From an uncultured Pelagibacteraceae bacterium (GTDB lineage: Bacteria > Pseudomonadota > Alphaproteobacteria > Pelagibacterales > Pelagibacteraceae): a stretch of DNA of 64,000 nucleotides. Under the pieces are notes generated by a model. That model worked only from the letters and a program-made list of their open reading frames with translations, ran no database searches and was not told the DNA's origin. The stretch is taken from NCBI GenBank assembly GCA_902543535.1, contig CACBYG010000002.1, forward strand, positions 62,001 to 126,000, read 5' to 3'. Below are positions 8,237 to 16,538 of the stretch, piece by piece. Positions within the stretch are counted from its first letter, which is position 1. Every line of letters starts with the position of its first letter. The position numbers were made by a program, and so were the translations under genes.

Positions 8237-9253
8237 ATGTATACTGTTAATACTAAAATTAATAATCAATTATCTTTTTGGTTAATTTCAATGTTTATTA
8301 TAATTTCTATTATGATTGTAGTTGGTGGTTTAACCAGACTAACTGACTCTGGTCTATCTATAACAAAATGGCAATTATTTTCAGGATTACTTCCACCTCT
8401 AAATCAAAACGATTGGATATTATATTTTAATTTATACAAAGAAATTCCTGAGTTTAAGTTACAGAATTTCAATATGAGCCTAAAAGAATTTAAAGTTATT
8501 TTCTGGTGGGAGTGGGCTCATAGATTTTTAGGTAGATTAATAGGATTGTGTTATCTATTTCCACTTATATATTTTTCCTTCAAATTAAAAATTTCAAAAA
8601 TACTTGATTTATATTTTATTTTTTTCCTAATTTGTTTCCAAGGATTTATTGGTTGGTATATGGTCAGCAGCGGTTTAGTTGATAGAATAGATGTTAGTCA
8701 CTTTAGATTGTCTGCTCATTTGTTTATTGCTTTTTTAATTTTATCATTAATTTTTTGGAATTATTTAAAATATCAAAACTATAATCAAGTTCCAGATGGA
8801 ATAAATCCAATTATTCCATTTATATTTTTAGTTTTAATTTTAATACAAATTGTAATTGGTGCATTTGTATCAGGAATGGATGCGGGGAAAATTTATAATT
8901 CTTGGCCCCTTATGGGAAATACTTATTTTCCAGATGATAATAATTTAGAGAATTTATTTAAATTATCTGCTTTGAGTGATCCCTCATTGGTTCAGTTTAT
9001 TCACAGAAACATGGCATATGTAATTGGATTATTTTATGTATTTATATTTTTTAAAATCTATAAAAATAAAACAAATAAACTCTATAGATCAGTAAACATA
9101 TTAGGTTTTTTTATAATTATACAGATTATTTTAGGAATTTATACAATTGTACTCGGTGCACATATTTATATTGCTGCTTTACACCAAGTAAGTTCAATTT
9201 TTTTAATATCTTCTTCTATTTATTTTTTCTATATAAATACCAGAACTAACTAA
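8237..9253 (+). CDS. ctaA: heme A synthase (CtaA/Cox15)
   Basis: CtaA oxidises heme O to heme A for cytochrome aa3 oxidase. The 338-aa membrane protein has about eight hydrophobic segments and the Cox15 signatures GGLTRLTDSGLSITKW near residue 30-45, FWWEWAHRFLGRLIG near residue 93, a central HFRLSAHL with paired His, FIHRNMAYVIG near residue 254 and LGAHIYIAALHQ near residue 313. These carry the conserved heme-ligand His residues. The 3' end overlaps convergent metY by 8 bases. Confidence 0.95.
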   Translation: MYTVNTKINNQLSFWLISMFIIISIMIVVGGLTRLTDSGLSITKWQLFSGLLPPLNQNDWILYFNLYKEIPEFKLQNFNMSLKEFKVIFWWEWAHRFLGRLIGLCYLFPLIYFSFKLKISKILDLYFIFFLICFQGFIGWYMVSSGLVDRIDVSHFRLSAHLFIAFLILSLIFWNYLKYQNYNQVPDGINPIIPFIFLVLILIQIVIGAFVSGMDAGKIYNSWPLMGNTYFPDDNNLENLFKLSALSDPSLVQFIHRNMAYVIGLFYVFIFFKIYKNKTNKLYRSVNILGFFIIIQIILGIYTIVLGAHIYIAALHQVSSIFLISSSIYFFYINTRTN

Positions 9254-10574
9254 CTGCTTTAAGATTACCTTTTGAGGATTTATTTAAAGCTTGATCTAAA
9301 TCTTCAATAATATCATCAATATGTTCGATACCAATGCACAGTCTAACGTAACTTTGTGTTACGCCAGATGCAGCTAGTTCTTTTTCATTTAATTGGCTGT
9401 GTGTTGTGCTTGCTGGGTGTATAGCTAAACTTCTAGCATCACCAATATTGGCAACATGATAAAACATTTTTAAAGACTCTATGAATTTTTTTCCAGCTTC
9501 AATCCCACCTTTTAGCTCAATACCAACCATTGGTCCATTTCCACCTTTTAAGTATTGTTTAGCTCTATCAGAAATATGCTTATCATGTTCTGTTGAGTAA
9601 ATTACTTTGGTTACTTCTTTATGATTTTTTAAAAAATTAACAGCCTTTTGTGCATTTTCACAGTGCTGTTTCATCCTTAAAGCCACAGTCTCGAGACCTT
9701 GTATAATTGCAAAAGCATTATCAGGCGCACATGCTGACCCTAGATCTCTCAACAGACAAACTCTAGCACGTACAGCAAAAGGAACATTTGCACCAGTCAT
9801 CTCGGGCACTGCTTTTCCCCATATAACATTGTTATAGCTAGCATCTGGTTCGTTAAATAATGGCTGTCTTTTAGGATCAGCTGTCCAATCGAAATTACCA
9901 CTATCAACAATACTTCCAGCGATTGCTGTTCCATGCCCACCAATATATTTTGTCAAAGAATGAATAACCACTGCAGCCCCATGTTCTATAGGTTTGCAGA
10001 TGACAGGGGCGGCAGTATTATCCATTATAAGAGGAATATTATATTTTCTTCCAATATCTGAAACTTCTTTAATGGGAAATACTCTTAAATATGGATTAGG
10101 TAGAGTTTCACCATAAAAGGCTCGTGTATTATTATCAATTAGTTTTTCAAAATTTTTAGGATCACTTGGGTCTGCATATCTTATTTCTATTCCAAGCTTA
10201 CTAAGTGTGTTGTTAAATAATGATACAGTTCCACCATATAAATCAGTAGAACTCACTATATTATCACCAGCTTGAGCAACATTTAATACAGCAAATGATG
10301 ATGCTGTTTGACCTGATGAAACAGTTACACATGATAAACCACCTTCAAGAGCGGCAACTCTTTTTTCTAATACGTCATTTGTGGGATTCATTATTCTGGT
10401 ATAAATATTTCCAAACTCTTTTAGCGAAAATAGGTTTGCTGCATGCTCTGTACTGTTAAATTCATAAGATGTAGTTCTATATATAGGCACAGCTACAGCA
10501 TTTGTTGCAGGATCACTTCTGTAATCCCCACCGTGCACTGCAATAGTCTCAGGATTGTTTCTTTTAGTAGTCAT
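9246..10574 (-). CDS. metY: O-acetylhomoserine sulfhydrylase (MetY)
   Basis: A PLP enzyme that makes homocysteine from O-acetylhomoserine and reduced sulfur. The frame is open back to 10619, but ATG 10574 has a strong ribosome site AAAGGAG and gives the normal N-terminus MTTKRNNPETIAVHGG; the earlier frame runs through the riboswitch. The 442-aa protein shows YTRIMNPTNDVLEKRVAALE, the pyridoxal-binding Lys in HSLTKYIGGHG, and the family C-terminal PASTTHSQLN. It is preceded by two SAM-responsive aptamers (10581-10696), so excess SAM should shut it off. Homoserine dehydrogenase, which supplies the precursor branch, is encoded at 12956. Confidence 0.96.
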   Translation of the reverse strand: MTTKRNNPETIAVHGGDYRSDPATNAVAVPIYRTTSYEFNSTEHAANLFSLKEFGNIYTRIMNPTNDVLEKRVAALEGGLSCVTVSSGQTASSFAVLNVAQAGDNIVSSTDLYGGTVSLFNNTLSKLGIEIRYADPSDPKNFEKLIDNNTRAFYGETLPNPYLRVFPIKEVSDIGRKYNIPLIMDNTAAPVICKPIEHGAAVVIHSLTKYIGGHGTAIAGSIVDSGNFDWTADPKRQPLFNEPDASYNNVIWGKAVPEMTGANVPFAVRARVCLLRDLGSACAPDNAFAIIQGLETVALRMKQHCENAQKAVNFLKNHKEVTKVIYSTEHDKHISDRAKQYLKGGNGPMVGIELKGGIEAGKKFIESLKMFYHVANIGDARSLAIHPASTTHSQLNEKELAASGVTQSYVRLCIGIEHIDDIIEDLDQALNKSSKGNLKAVS

Positions 10575-10580
10575 AATATA

Positions 10581-10634
10581 CTCCTTTTTTAGTGCTTTAA
10601 CATGATGTAAGGCGCACAATACAGTTCAAATGCC
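10581..10634 (-). promoter_or_regulatory. SAM-V riboswitch overlapping the metY ribosome binding site
   Basis: Read on the minus strand, the aptamer starts GTAGGC (P1 5' side), has the core ATTTGAACTGTATTG, then GTGC followed by GCC (P1 3' side), and ends GCACTAAAAAAGGAG. P1 is GUAGGC with GCCUUAC (one bulge). The pseudoknot pairs GUGC with GCAC and leads straight into the Shine-Dalgarno sequence, so SAM binding would hide it. This agrees with the published SAM-V class from marine SAR11-type bacteria, recalled from knowledge and not checked against a covariance model. Confidence 0.88.
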
Positions 10635-10655
10635 TACCGATACTTAATGAGAATT

Positions 10656-10696
10656 CCTCTTTAGCAGTTTAAAGCCCGCAATAGGATCAAATCGGC
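10656..10696 (-). promoter_or_regulatory. SAM-II riboswitch aptamer upstream of SAM-V
   Basis: Minus-strand reading: GCC, then GATTTGATCCTATTGC, then GGGC, a TTTAAA linker, and CTGCTAAAGAGG. This matches the SAM-II layout (P1, GAUUUAACC loop, GUAUUGC, P1', then GCUAAAAAGG pseudoknot strand) at nearly all conserved positions, although P1 is short (3-4 bp). It lies 21 bases upstream of the SAM-V aptamer. No hairpin with a U-run follows, so the expression platform is not obvious. Confidence 0.78.
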
Positions 10697-10702
10697 ATAA
10701 TC

Positions 10703-10730
10703 TTTTTATCAAATTAAGACCTATTATCAA
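10703..10730 (-). promoter_or_regulatory. metY promoter
   Basis: On the minus strand, TTGATA (10730-10725) and TAAAAA (10708-10703) are 16 bases apart. Initiation about 7 bases downstream would fall at roughly 10696, exactly where the SAM-II aptamer begins, which makes the assignment attractive. It lies back to back with the rplM promoter. Confidence 0.5.
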
Positions 10731-10743
10731 GATAAATATAAAA

Positions 10744-10771
10744 TTGACATTGATTTTAATAATAGTATTAA
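10744..10771 (+). promoter_or_regulatory. rplM-rpsI promoter
   Basis: A consensus TTGACA at 10744-10749 is followed after 16 bases by TATTAA at 10766-10771. Transcription would begin near 10778, only a few bases before the rplM ATG at 10782, and no Shine-Dalgarno is visible (TCCTCGCACA precedes the ATG). The rplM message may therefore be nearly leaderless. Confidence 0.5.
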
Positions 10772-10781
10772 TCCTCGCACA

Positions 10782-11240
10782 ATGACTAAATTCCTTAAAA
10801 AAGACCAAATAACATCATCTTGGTATGAAATTGATGCAACTAATGCTGTTGTCGGAAGATTGGCAACGGTTGTTTCAAATATTATAAGAGGAAAAAATAA
10901 AACAACTTATACTCCACATATGGATGACGGTGATTTTGTTGTTGTCAAAAATATTGAACAAATAAAATTCACAGGGAAAAAATTTCAAGACAAGAAGTAC
11001 TACAGACATACAGGTCACCCTGGTGGAATTAAGATTAATACACCTGAAAAATTACATGAAAAAAAACCAGGTGAAACTTTGAAACTTGCAGTTAAAAGAA
11101 TGTTACCCGGTGGAGTTTTGGGTCGAAAACAATTAACTAAATTAAAAATTTATGCAGGTAATGATCACCCGCATTCTGCACAGAATCCAAAAGTTATCGA
11201 ATTAAATAAATTGAACAGTAAAAATTTAGCAAGAAATTAA
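10782..11240 (+). CDS. rplM: 50S ribosomal protein L13
   Basis: A 152-aa L13 with the standard start (WYEIDATNAVVGRLAT), GDFVVVKNIEQIKFTGKK near residue 47-64, YYRHTGHPGGIK near residue 69 and the RMLPGGVLGRKQLTKLKIY block near residue 106-124. It is the first gene of the rplM-rpsI operon, one base before rpsI, and is divergent from metY across a 207-base regulatory gap. Confidence 0.97.
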   Translation: MTKFLKKDQITSSWYEIDATNAVVGRLATVVSNIIRGKNKTTYTPHMDDGDFVVVKNIEQIKFTGKKFQDKKYYRHTGHPGGIKINTPEKLHEKKPGETLKLAVKRMLPGGVLGRKQLTKLKIYAGNDHPHSAQNPKVIELNKLNSKNLARN

Positions 11241-11241
11241 T

Positions 11242-11679
11242 ATGGAAAATACTCAAACATCTTCAAAATCAACTAAACTTAAATTAGATTTTAAAGATAG
11301 TAAATATGCAACTGGCAGAAGAAAAACTTCTATTGCGAAAGTTTGGTTAAAAAAAGGATCTGGTAAAATATATGTGAATGGAAAATTATTTAGTGAATAT
11401 TTTGCAGACGAAACTCATAAAATGCTAATTACAAGACCTTTTGAGATTATAAATCAATCTACAGATTATGATGTTAGATGTAGTGTTAAAGGTGGTGGAC
11501 CTACAGGTCAAGCTGGAGCTATGGTTCACGGTATATCTAAAGCATTAGTTTTATTTGATGAAAATTTAAAAGGCACATTGAAAACTGAAAAACTTACCAC
11601 GAGAGATTCTCGAGCTGTTGAGAGGAAAAAACCTGGTAGAAGAAAAGCTAGAAGAAGCTTCCAATTTTCTAAAAGATAA
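11242..11679 (+). CDS. rpsI: 30S ribosomal protein S9
   Basis: A 145-aa S9. After a roughly 20-residue N-terminal extension come YATGRRKTSIAKVWLKKGSG, a GGGPTGQAGAMVHGISKAL block near residue 84-102 and the basic C-terminal tail (RAVERKKPGRRKARRSFQFSKR region) that reaches the P-site tRNA. The terminal Lys-Arg is the invariant end of the family. Followed by a T-rich stretch without a clear hairpin. Confidence 0.97.
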   Translation: MENTQTSSKSTKLKLDFKDSKYATGRRKTSIAKVWLKKGSGKIYVNGKLFSEYFADETHKMLITRPFEIINQSTDYDVRCSVKGGGPTGQAGAMVHGISKALVLFDENLKGTLKTEKLTTRDSRAVERKKPGRRKARRSFQFSKR

Positions 11680-11712
11680 TTTTTTTTTAATATTTAACTG
11701 TTATAATATAAA

Positions 11713-12735
11713 ATGCCTAAGCTAAATGCGTTAGTCTCTGGATCAACTGGATATATTGGTACTCAATTAATTAAGATATTAGTTAAGCACAAATATATAA
11801 ATATAAAATATCTATGTGGTAATTCTTCAGTAGGTAAGAGTATTTCTTTTTATGAAAAGTCGTTATCAAAATATAAATTACCTAAAATAAGAAAATTCAA
11901 TAAAAATTTATTAGATGATGTTGATATTATTTTTACAGCTCTTCCTAATGGAGAAGCTCAAGATATATCTAAATATTTAAATAAAAAAAATATATTAATT
12001 GATTTAGCTGCAGATTTTAGACTTGAAAAAGCTTCAGAATATAAAAAATGGTATAAGCAAAAGCATCGAGCAATTAAACTTATAAACAAAAGTATCTATT
12101 CACTACCTGAAATAAACAGAAAAGAAATCAAAAAATATAATATTATCTCAAGTCCTGGTTGTTATCCAACATCTATACTCTTGCCATTAATACCTTTGAT
12201 TAATAAAAATTTAGTTAAAGTTTCAAATATTATAATAGACTCAAAATCAGGTTATTCTGGCGCTGGTAGAGGTGTTCACAAAAAATATAAAAATAAAAAT
12301 TTATATGAATCTTTAAGCGCATATGGTGTTGGAAATCATCGTCATAATTCAGAAATTGACCAAATGTTAAAAAAATTTTCTAAGAAAAAAATTGAAGTCA
12401 GTTTTACACCACATTTATCACCAATGTTTAAAGGAATTCTAAGTACTATATATTTAGATTTAAATAAAAATGTAAATCAATCAAAGGTCATAAGTTTATT
12501 ATCAAAATTCTACAAAAACGAAAAATTTGTGAAGATTTCCAAATCAAATGCTCTGATAAGCACAAATGATGTTATTAATACTAACAATTGTAAAATTTCG
12601 GTCTGCAAGTCAAAATTTAATAATAAAATTATTATACTTTCAGCTATAGATAATTTAATAAAAGGTGGAGCAGGGCAAGCAGTACAAAGTCTGAATAATA
12701 GATTTAACTTTCCAGAAACAACTGGATTAATATGA
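11713..12735 (+). CDS. argC: N-acetyl-gamma-glutamyl-phosphate reductase
   Basis: ArgC reduces N-acetylglutamyl-phosphate to the semialdehyde in arginine synthesis. The 340-aa protein has an N-terminal nucleotide-binding motif (GSTGYIGTQL at residue 9-18), the catalytic Cys in SSPGCYPTS near residue 147, and the NHRHNSEI segment near residue 208 with the catalytic His region. A TATAAT at 11702-11707 sits directly before the ATG and could yield a leaderless message. It overlaps the next gene by 4 bases (ATGA). Confidence 0.95.
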   Translation: MPKLNALVSGSTGYIGTQLIKILVKHKYINIKYLCGNSSVGKSISFYEKSLSKYKLPKIRKFNKNLLDDVDIIFTALPNGEAQDISKYLNKKNILIDLAADFRLEKASEYKKWYKQKHRAIKLINKSIYSLPEINRKEIKKYNIISSPGCYPTSILLPLIPLINKNLVKVSNIIIDSKSGYSGAGRGVHKKYKNKNLYESLSAYGVGNHRHNSEIDQMLKKFSKKKIEVSFTPHLSPMFKGILSTIYLDLNKNVNQSKVISLLSKFYKNEKFVKISKSNALISTNDVINTNNCKISVCKSKFNNKIIILSAIDNLIKGGAGQAVQSLNNRFNFPETTGLI

Positions 12736-12959
12736 GATTAATATTTTGTTTATTTTTTCTATTATTTATTAGCCACTGTTCATTAAATAAAGATTCTCAG
12801 TATTGGACTAAAGATACTATTAAAAAAAAAAATGAACAAAAAAACCTTTCAAAAATATTAAAAAAATCAAAAGATGTAACGTCAATGACATTGGAAGAAT
12901 ATAAAATATATATAGAAGACTACACAAAAAAAAGTAAATATCCTGATATCAGTAAATGA
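12732..12959 (+). CDS. small predicted lipoprotein of unknown function
   Basis: A 75-aa product with a hydrophobic signal peptide at residues 2-15 ending in a lipobox-like ISHC (Cys16), followed by a short, very charged, lysine-rich mature part of about 60 aa with no recognised domain. It overlaps argC by 4 bases and hom by 4, so it is translated within an amino-acid operon although its product should sit in the envelope. I do not recognise a family. Confidence 0.75.
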   Translation: MRLIFCLFFLLFISHCSLNKDSQYWTKDTIKKKNEQKNLSKILKKSKDVTSMTLEEYKIYIEDYTKKSKYPDISK

Positions 12960-14248
12960 AAAAAATATATAATATTGCAGTAGTTGGTTTGGGACAAGTT
13001 GGTATTTATCTACTTAATGAGTTAAATACAAAAAAAAAAAATATTGAAATAAAAACAGGAACAAAAATTAATGTAGTAGCGATATCAGCAAAAAATATTA
13101 AAAAAAAAAGAAAATTTAAAATTAATAAGAAAATATTTTATACCAACCCTATAGACGTACTTAAAAAACATAAAGTTGATATTTTATTTGAAGCAATAGG
13201 ATTATCTGATGGTGTATCCAAAAAGATTGTAGAGAAAGCTTTAAAAAGCAAGGTTCATGTCATTACACCAAATAAAGCCTTAATTTCTAAACATGGAAAT
13301 TATCTAGCAAAATTAGCTGAAAAAAATAATGTTAACTTAGAGTTTGAAGCTTCTGTAGCAGGAGGTATCCCAATCTTAAGATCAATTAAGGAAGGATTAG
13401 CAACAAACAAGATTTCAAAGATTTATGGAATATTAAATGGAACTTCAAATTATATCTTATCTGAAATGGAACATTCTAATCTGAAATTTAATGATGTTCT
13501 TATTAAAGCACAAAAACTTGGCTATGCTGAACCAGGCAATCCTAAATTAGACTTAAATGGTTTTGATGCTTTTGCAAAGGTAAGAATTTTATCTGCACTC
13601 GCATTTAATAGTAAAATTTCACACCACAAAAGTTTAATGGAGGGGATAGAAAAAATTGAATTAAAAGATATAAAAATTGCTAATCAATTAGATTTAAGAA
13701 TAAAACTTCTTGGCATAACGGAATTAAAAAATAATCAACTTTTTGAAACAGTTCACCCATGTTTAGTTAACAAAAAATCTTATATAGGGAATGTTAATGG
13801 AGTAATGAATGCAGTAATTCTTGAAGGTAAACCAGTTGGTGAAAGTATTTTACAAGGAGAAGGTGCAGGTCCTGGTCCTACCTCGTCTTCTCTGCTTTCT
13901 GACTTATTGTCCATACTTAGAGGAAATATTAAAAAACCTTTTGGAATTCCTTTTGCGCAATTAAAAGCTCTAAAATCTTATAATATAAATAATTATACAA
14001 ATTCACTATATTTAAGGTTTGAAGTGAGTGATCGACCTGGAGTTTTATCTCAAATTACCAATCGTTTAGCCAAGTATAACATATCTGTAAAAAGACTTAT
14101 TCAAACACCTGATAAAAAAACAAATAAAGCAACAATAGTAATCATAACTCATAAAACCTCTGAGATAAATTCCAAGAATTGTTTATCTATATTTAAAAAA
14201 AATAAAAATATTTTAAAAAAACCAACTCTTATTAGAGTGCTTGGTTAA
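12956..14248 (+). CDS. hom: homoserine dehydrogenase
   Basis: It reduces aspartate semialdehyde to homoserine, the branch point to threonine and methionine. The 430-aa protein has an N-terminal Rossmann motif (VVGLGQVGIYLL, residues 9-20), HVITPNKALIS near residue 101-111, the catalytic stretch GILNGTSNYIL near residue 160 and EPGNPKLDLNGFDAF near residue 192, plus a C-terminal ACT domain (LYLRFEVSDRPGVLSQITN near residue 348) suggesting feedback control. It feeds the metY branch. It overlaps its neighbours by 4 bases and 1 base. Confidence 0.96.
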   Translation: MKKIYNIAVVGLGQVGIYLLNELNTKKKNIEIKTGTKINVVAISAKNIKKKRKFKINKKIFYTNPIDVLKKHKVDILFEAIGLSDGVSKKIVEKALKSKVHVITPNKALISKHGNYLAKLAEKNNVNLEFEASVAGGIPILRSIKEGLATNKISKIYGILNGTSNYILSEMEHSNLKFNDVLIKAQKLGYAEPGNPKLDLNGFDAFAKVRILSALAFNSKISHHKSLMEGIEKIELKDIKIANQLDLRIKLLGITELKNNQLFETVHPCLVNKKSYIGNVNGVMNAVILEGKPVGESILQGEGAGPGPTSSSLLSDLLSILRGNIKKPFGIPFAQLKALKSYNINNYTNSLYLRFEVSDRPGVLSQITNRLAKYNISVKRLIQTPDKKTNKATIVIITHKTSEINSKNCLSIFKKNKNILKKPTLIRVLG

Positions 14249-15147
14249 TGGATATTTATTTTAAACTTTTTGAAGTTTTATTTCCTGTTTTTTTTATGGT
14301 GGGTATTGGTTACTTTATTGGTAAAAAAAATCCTAAATTAGATACTTCTTTTATCACAAATTTTGCTGCTAATATCGGAAGTCCTGCAATGGTTTTTTAC
14401 GCTATCACTACCACTGGTGTCACATTCTCAATGTTTATTGAGTATTTTTGGTATTCATTAATTGCAATATTTGCCTTTGCTATAGTAGGTGTAATCTTTT
14501 TAATTTTTTTGAAAAAAGAAATAATACGAGAACTTCCACCTTTCGTTTTACCTAATGTTGGTAACATGGGATTACCAATTTGTTTATTTGCTTATGGTGA
14601 TTTAGGATTAGGTATTGCAGCTACTATCTCTTCATTAGTTATATTTTTTCATTTTACAATAAATGTTTTTTTAGCTAGTAAAAAATTTAGTTTAAAGCTT
14701 TTACTTCAAAGCCCACCTGTATATGCAATAATAATTTCAATTATTTTTATATATTATGAAATTGAAACCCCAGTTTTTTTGGTGAATACAACTATGATTA
14801 CCGCTTATACAGCAATATTTTTAATATTGATGTCTTTAGGTATAGCCCTTACAAGATTAAAAGTTTTTTCTTTTAAATCTGCTTTTATTTCTTCTATATG
14901 TAGAGTTTTTATTGGTCCATTAATTGGACTAGGTATTATAAAAATGTTTAATCTATCTGGTTTTGCAGCAGGTGTATTTTTAATTCAATGTGCTATGCCA
15001 AGTGCAGTTTTGACTTATTTAATTGGTTCAATGTATTCACCTAAAAAAATTGTTGATAGCATTGCAAGTATGATCGTAGTTTCAACAATTATGTCATTTA
15101 TAACGTTACCAATTATTGTATTCTTTGCTTTAAAATACTTCTATTAA
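14248..15147 (+). CDS. AEC family transporter (auxin efflux carrier / malonate permease type)
   Basis: A 299-aa polytopic membrane protein with about ten hydrophobic segments in the 5+5 inverted pattern of the AEC family. Family cues are PVFFMVGIGYFIGKK at the N-terminus, NVGNMGLPICLFAYGDLG near residue 101-118 and the C-terminal half FLIQCAMPSAVLTYLIGSMY. The substrate cannot be told from sequence; bacterial relatives move organic acids or malonate. Starts on the last base of the hom stop (TAATG). Confidence 0.82.
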   Translation: MDIYFKLFEVLFPVFFMVGIGYFIGKKNPKLDTSFITNFAANIGSPAMVFYAITTTGVTFSMFIEYFWYSLIAIFAFAIVGVIFLIFLKKEIIRELPPFVLPNVGNMGLPICLFAYGDLGLGIAATISSLVIFFHFTINVFLASKKFSLKLLLQSPPVYAIIISIIFIYYEIETPVFLVNTTMITAYTAIFLILMSLGIALTRLKVFSFKSAFISSICRVFIGPLIGLGIIKMFNLSGFAAGVFLIQCAMPSAVLTYLIGSMYSPKKIVDSIASMIVVSTIMSFITLPIIVFFALKYFY

Positions 15148-15163
15148 ACTATATCCTTCTTTT

Positions 15164-16015
15164 ATGAAGGCAATAATTTTAAATGCATCTGCTTGGATGA
15201 TTGTTCCTGTTATGGATGCTTTTGCTAAATATTTAAGCTCATCTATGGATGTTTTGCAGATAACTTGGGCAAGATATTTTTTTACTGTAGTCTTTACATT
15301 ATCCTTAATGCTTATCTTTTATAGGCATTCATTAGTTTGGACAAAAAAACCGGCCCTTCAATTAATTAGAGGATTAATTTTTGTTTTTTCTACTTATTTA
15401 TTTTTTTATGCAATATCAGAAATTTCACTTCCTAAGGCTTTAACTTTAGCTTTTGTTGCTCCAATTTGTGTTACAGCCTTATCTCCGTTTTTTTTAAATG
15501 AGAAAGTAGGGGTGAAAAGGTGGACCGCTGTGTCTTTAGGATTTATTGGAACATTAATTGTAATAAGACCTGGCTTTATTGAACTTAATTTAGCTACCAT
15601 GGCCGCATTAGGTAATGGTATCTGTTATGGATTTTATCTTATAATCACAAGGAAATTGAGTAATTCAGATAATCCACTTTTAACCCTTTTATTATCAGGT
15701 TTAATAGGAACTATTATAATTAGCGTGTTTTTGCCCTCAGTTTGGGTTAATCCTACATCAAATCAATGGATTTTAATGGCTTTAATCGGCCTTATAGCCT
15801 CTATAGCGCATCTTTTCCTTATACTATCCCTTAAATATGCTGATGCATCTAAATTAGCTCCCTTGGGCTATACAGAGATAATTACAAATATACTTATTAG
15901 TTACTATTTCTTCCATGAATTACCTGATAATTGGACTTATTTAGGTTTATTTATTATCGTTCTAAGTGGGCTATATATTTCCAGAAGAGAATATCTGCTA
16001 ACTCGTTCTAGTTAA
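15164..16015 (+). CDS. EamA/DMT family transporter
   Basis: A 283-aa protein with ten hydrophobic segments and two EamA repeats (for example WARYFFTVVFTL in the first half, and SIAHLFLILSLKYADASKLAPLGYTEII in the second). Members of the drug/metabolite transporter superfamily export amino acids or other small metabolites. It lies 16 bases after the AEC gene, and is probably co-transcribed. No intrinsic terminator is evident after it. Confidence 0.85.
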   Translation: MKAIILNASAWMIVPVMDAFAKYLSSSMDVLQITWARYFFTVVFTLSLMLIFYRHSLVWTKKPALQLIRGLIFVFSTYLFFYAISEISLPKALTLAFVAPICVTALSPFFLNEKVGVKRWTAVSLGFIGTLIVIRPGFIELNLATMAALGNGICYGFYLIITRKLSNSDNPLLTLLLSGLIGTIIISVFLPSVWVNPTSNQWILMALIGLIASIAHLFLILSLKYADASKLAPLGYTEIITNILISYYFFHELPDNWTYLGLFIIVLSGLYISRREYLLTRSS

Positions 16016-16538
16016 TAGTAAATAAATATTTACTATAATATAATGTATAACTTTATTATATAAATATAAACTATTGTAATTATTATGTTATTTTATTTTA
16101 TAAATTTGTGTAAGCTTTTAAATTTACATAAAAAATCAAGCTTAATAAACATTATTTAAAATAAAAAAGGACAAAATTACAAAAATTTTAATGGAAAAGT
16201 AAAATTAATAGTAAAAATTGTTTAATATCAATGGTTTTTAAAGCTTGTTAATCACAAAATTTAAAATTTATATTCAGTTAAGTGAGTAGGGCAACAAAAA
16301 TTCATAATAAATTCTAAGAAATTTTACTCTTAAATGAGCCCTGTTATCATTGAAAAGTAGAGCAATGCAGTATTAGAATATATGTTTTAAACGGCCATAG
16401 AGGTGCTTTATTTTGGTTTATGTAGATATATAGTACAACTGAAGGGTGCAAAAACTATTTCTACTAAAATTGCCTTAAATATCAAAAAACTGTTGATTTT
16501 AAAGGTGTTTTTGACCATTAAATAGGTCTAGAATGAAA
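16016..16538 (+). other. gene-free 523-base region with a possible pseudoknot
   Basis: No open frame of useful length is seen on either strand, and no tRNA or known riboswitch is recognised. The region is very AT-rich except for short GC-rich elements. At 16284-16342 two 5-bp complementary pairs interleave: GAGTA (16284) with TACTC (16325), and AGGGC (16288) with GCCCT (16338). That is an H-type pseudoknot layout. It may hold a small RNA, regulatory leader, or decayed DNA next to the recombinase region. Confidence 0.4.

Noticed and set aside
10575..10619. N-terminal extension of metY to 10619
   Set aside because: This frame translates the SAM-V riboswitch, while ATG 10574 has a strong Shine-Dalgarno and matches MetY family starts.
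16016..16538. tmRNA, 6S RNA or RNase P RNA in the gene-free region
   Set aside because: No conserved core of these RNAs could be matched on either strand by eye.
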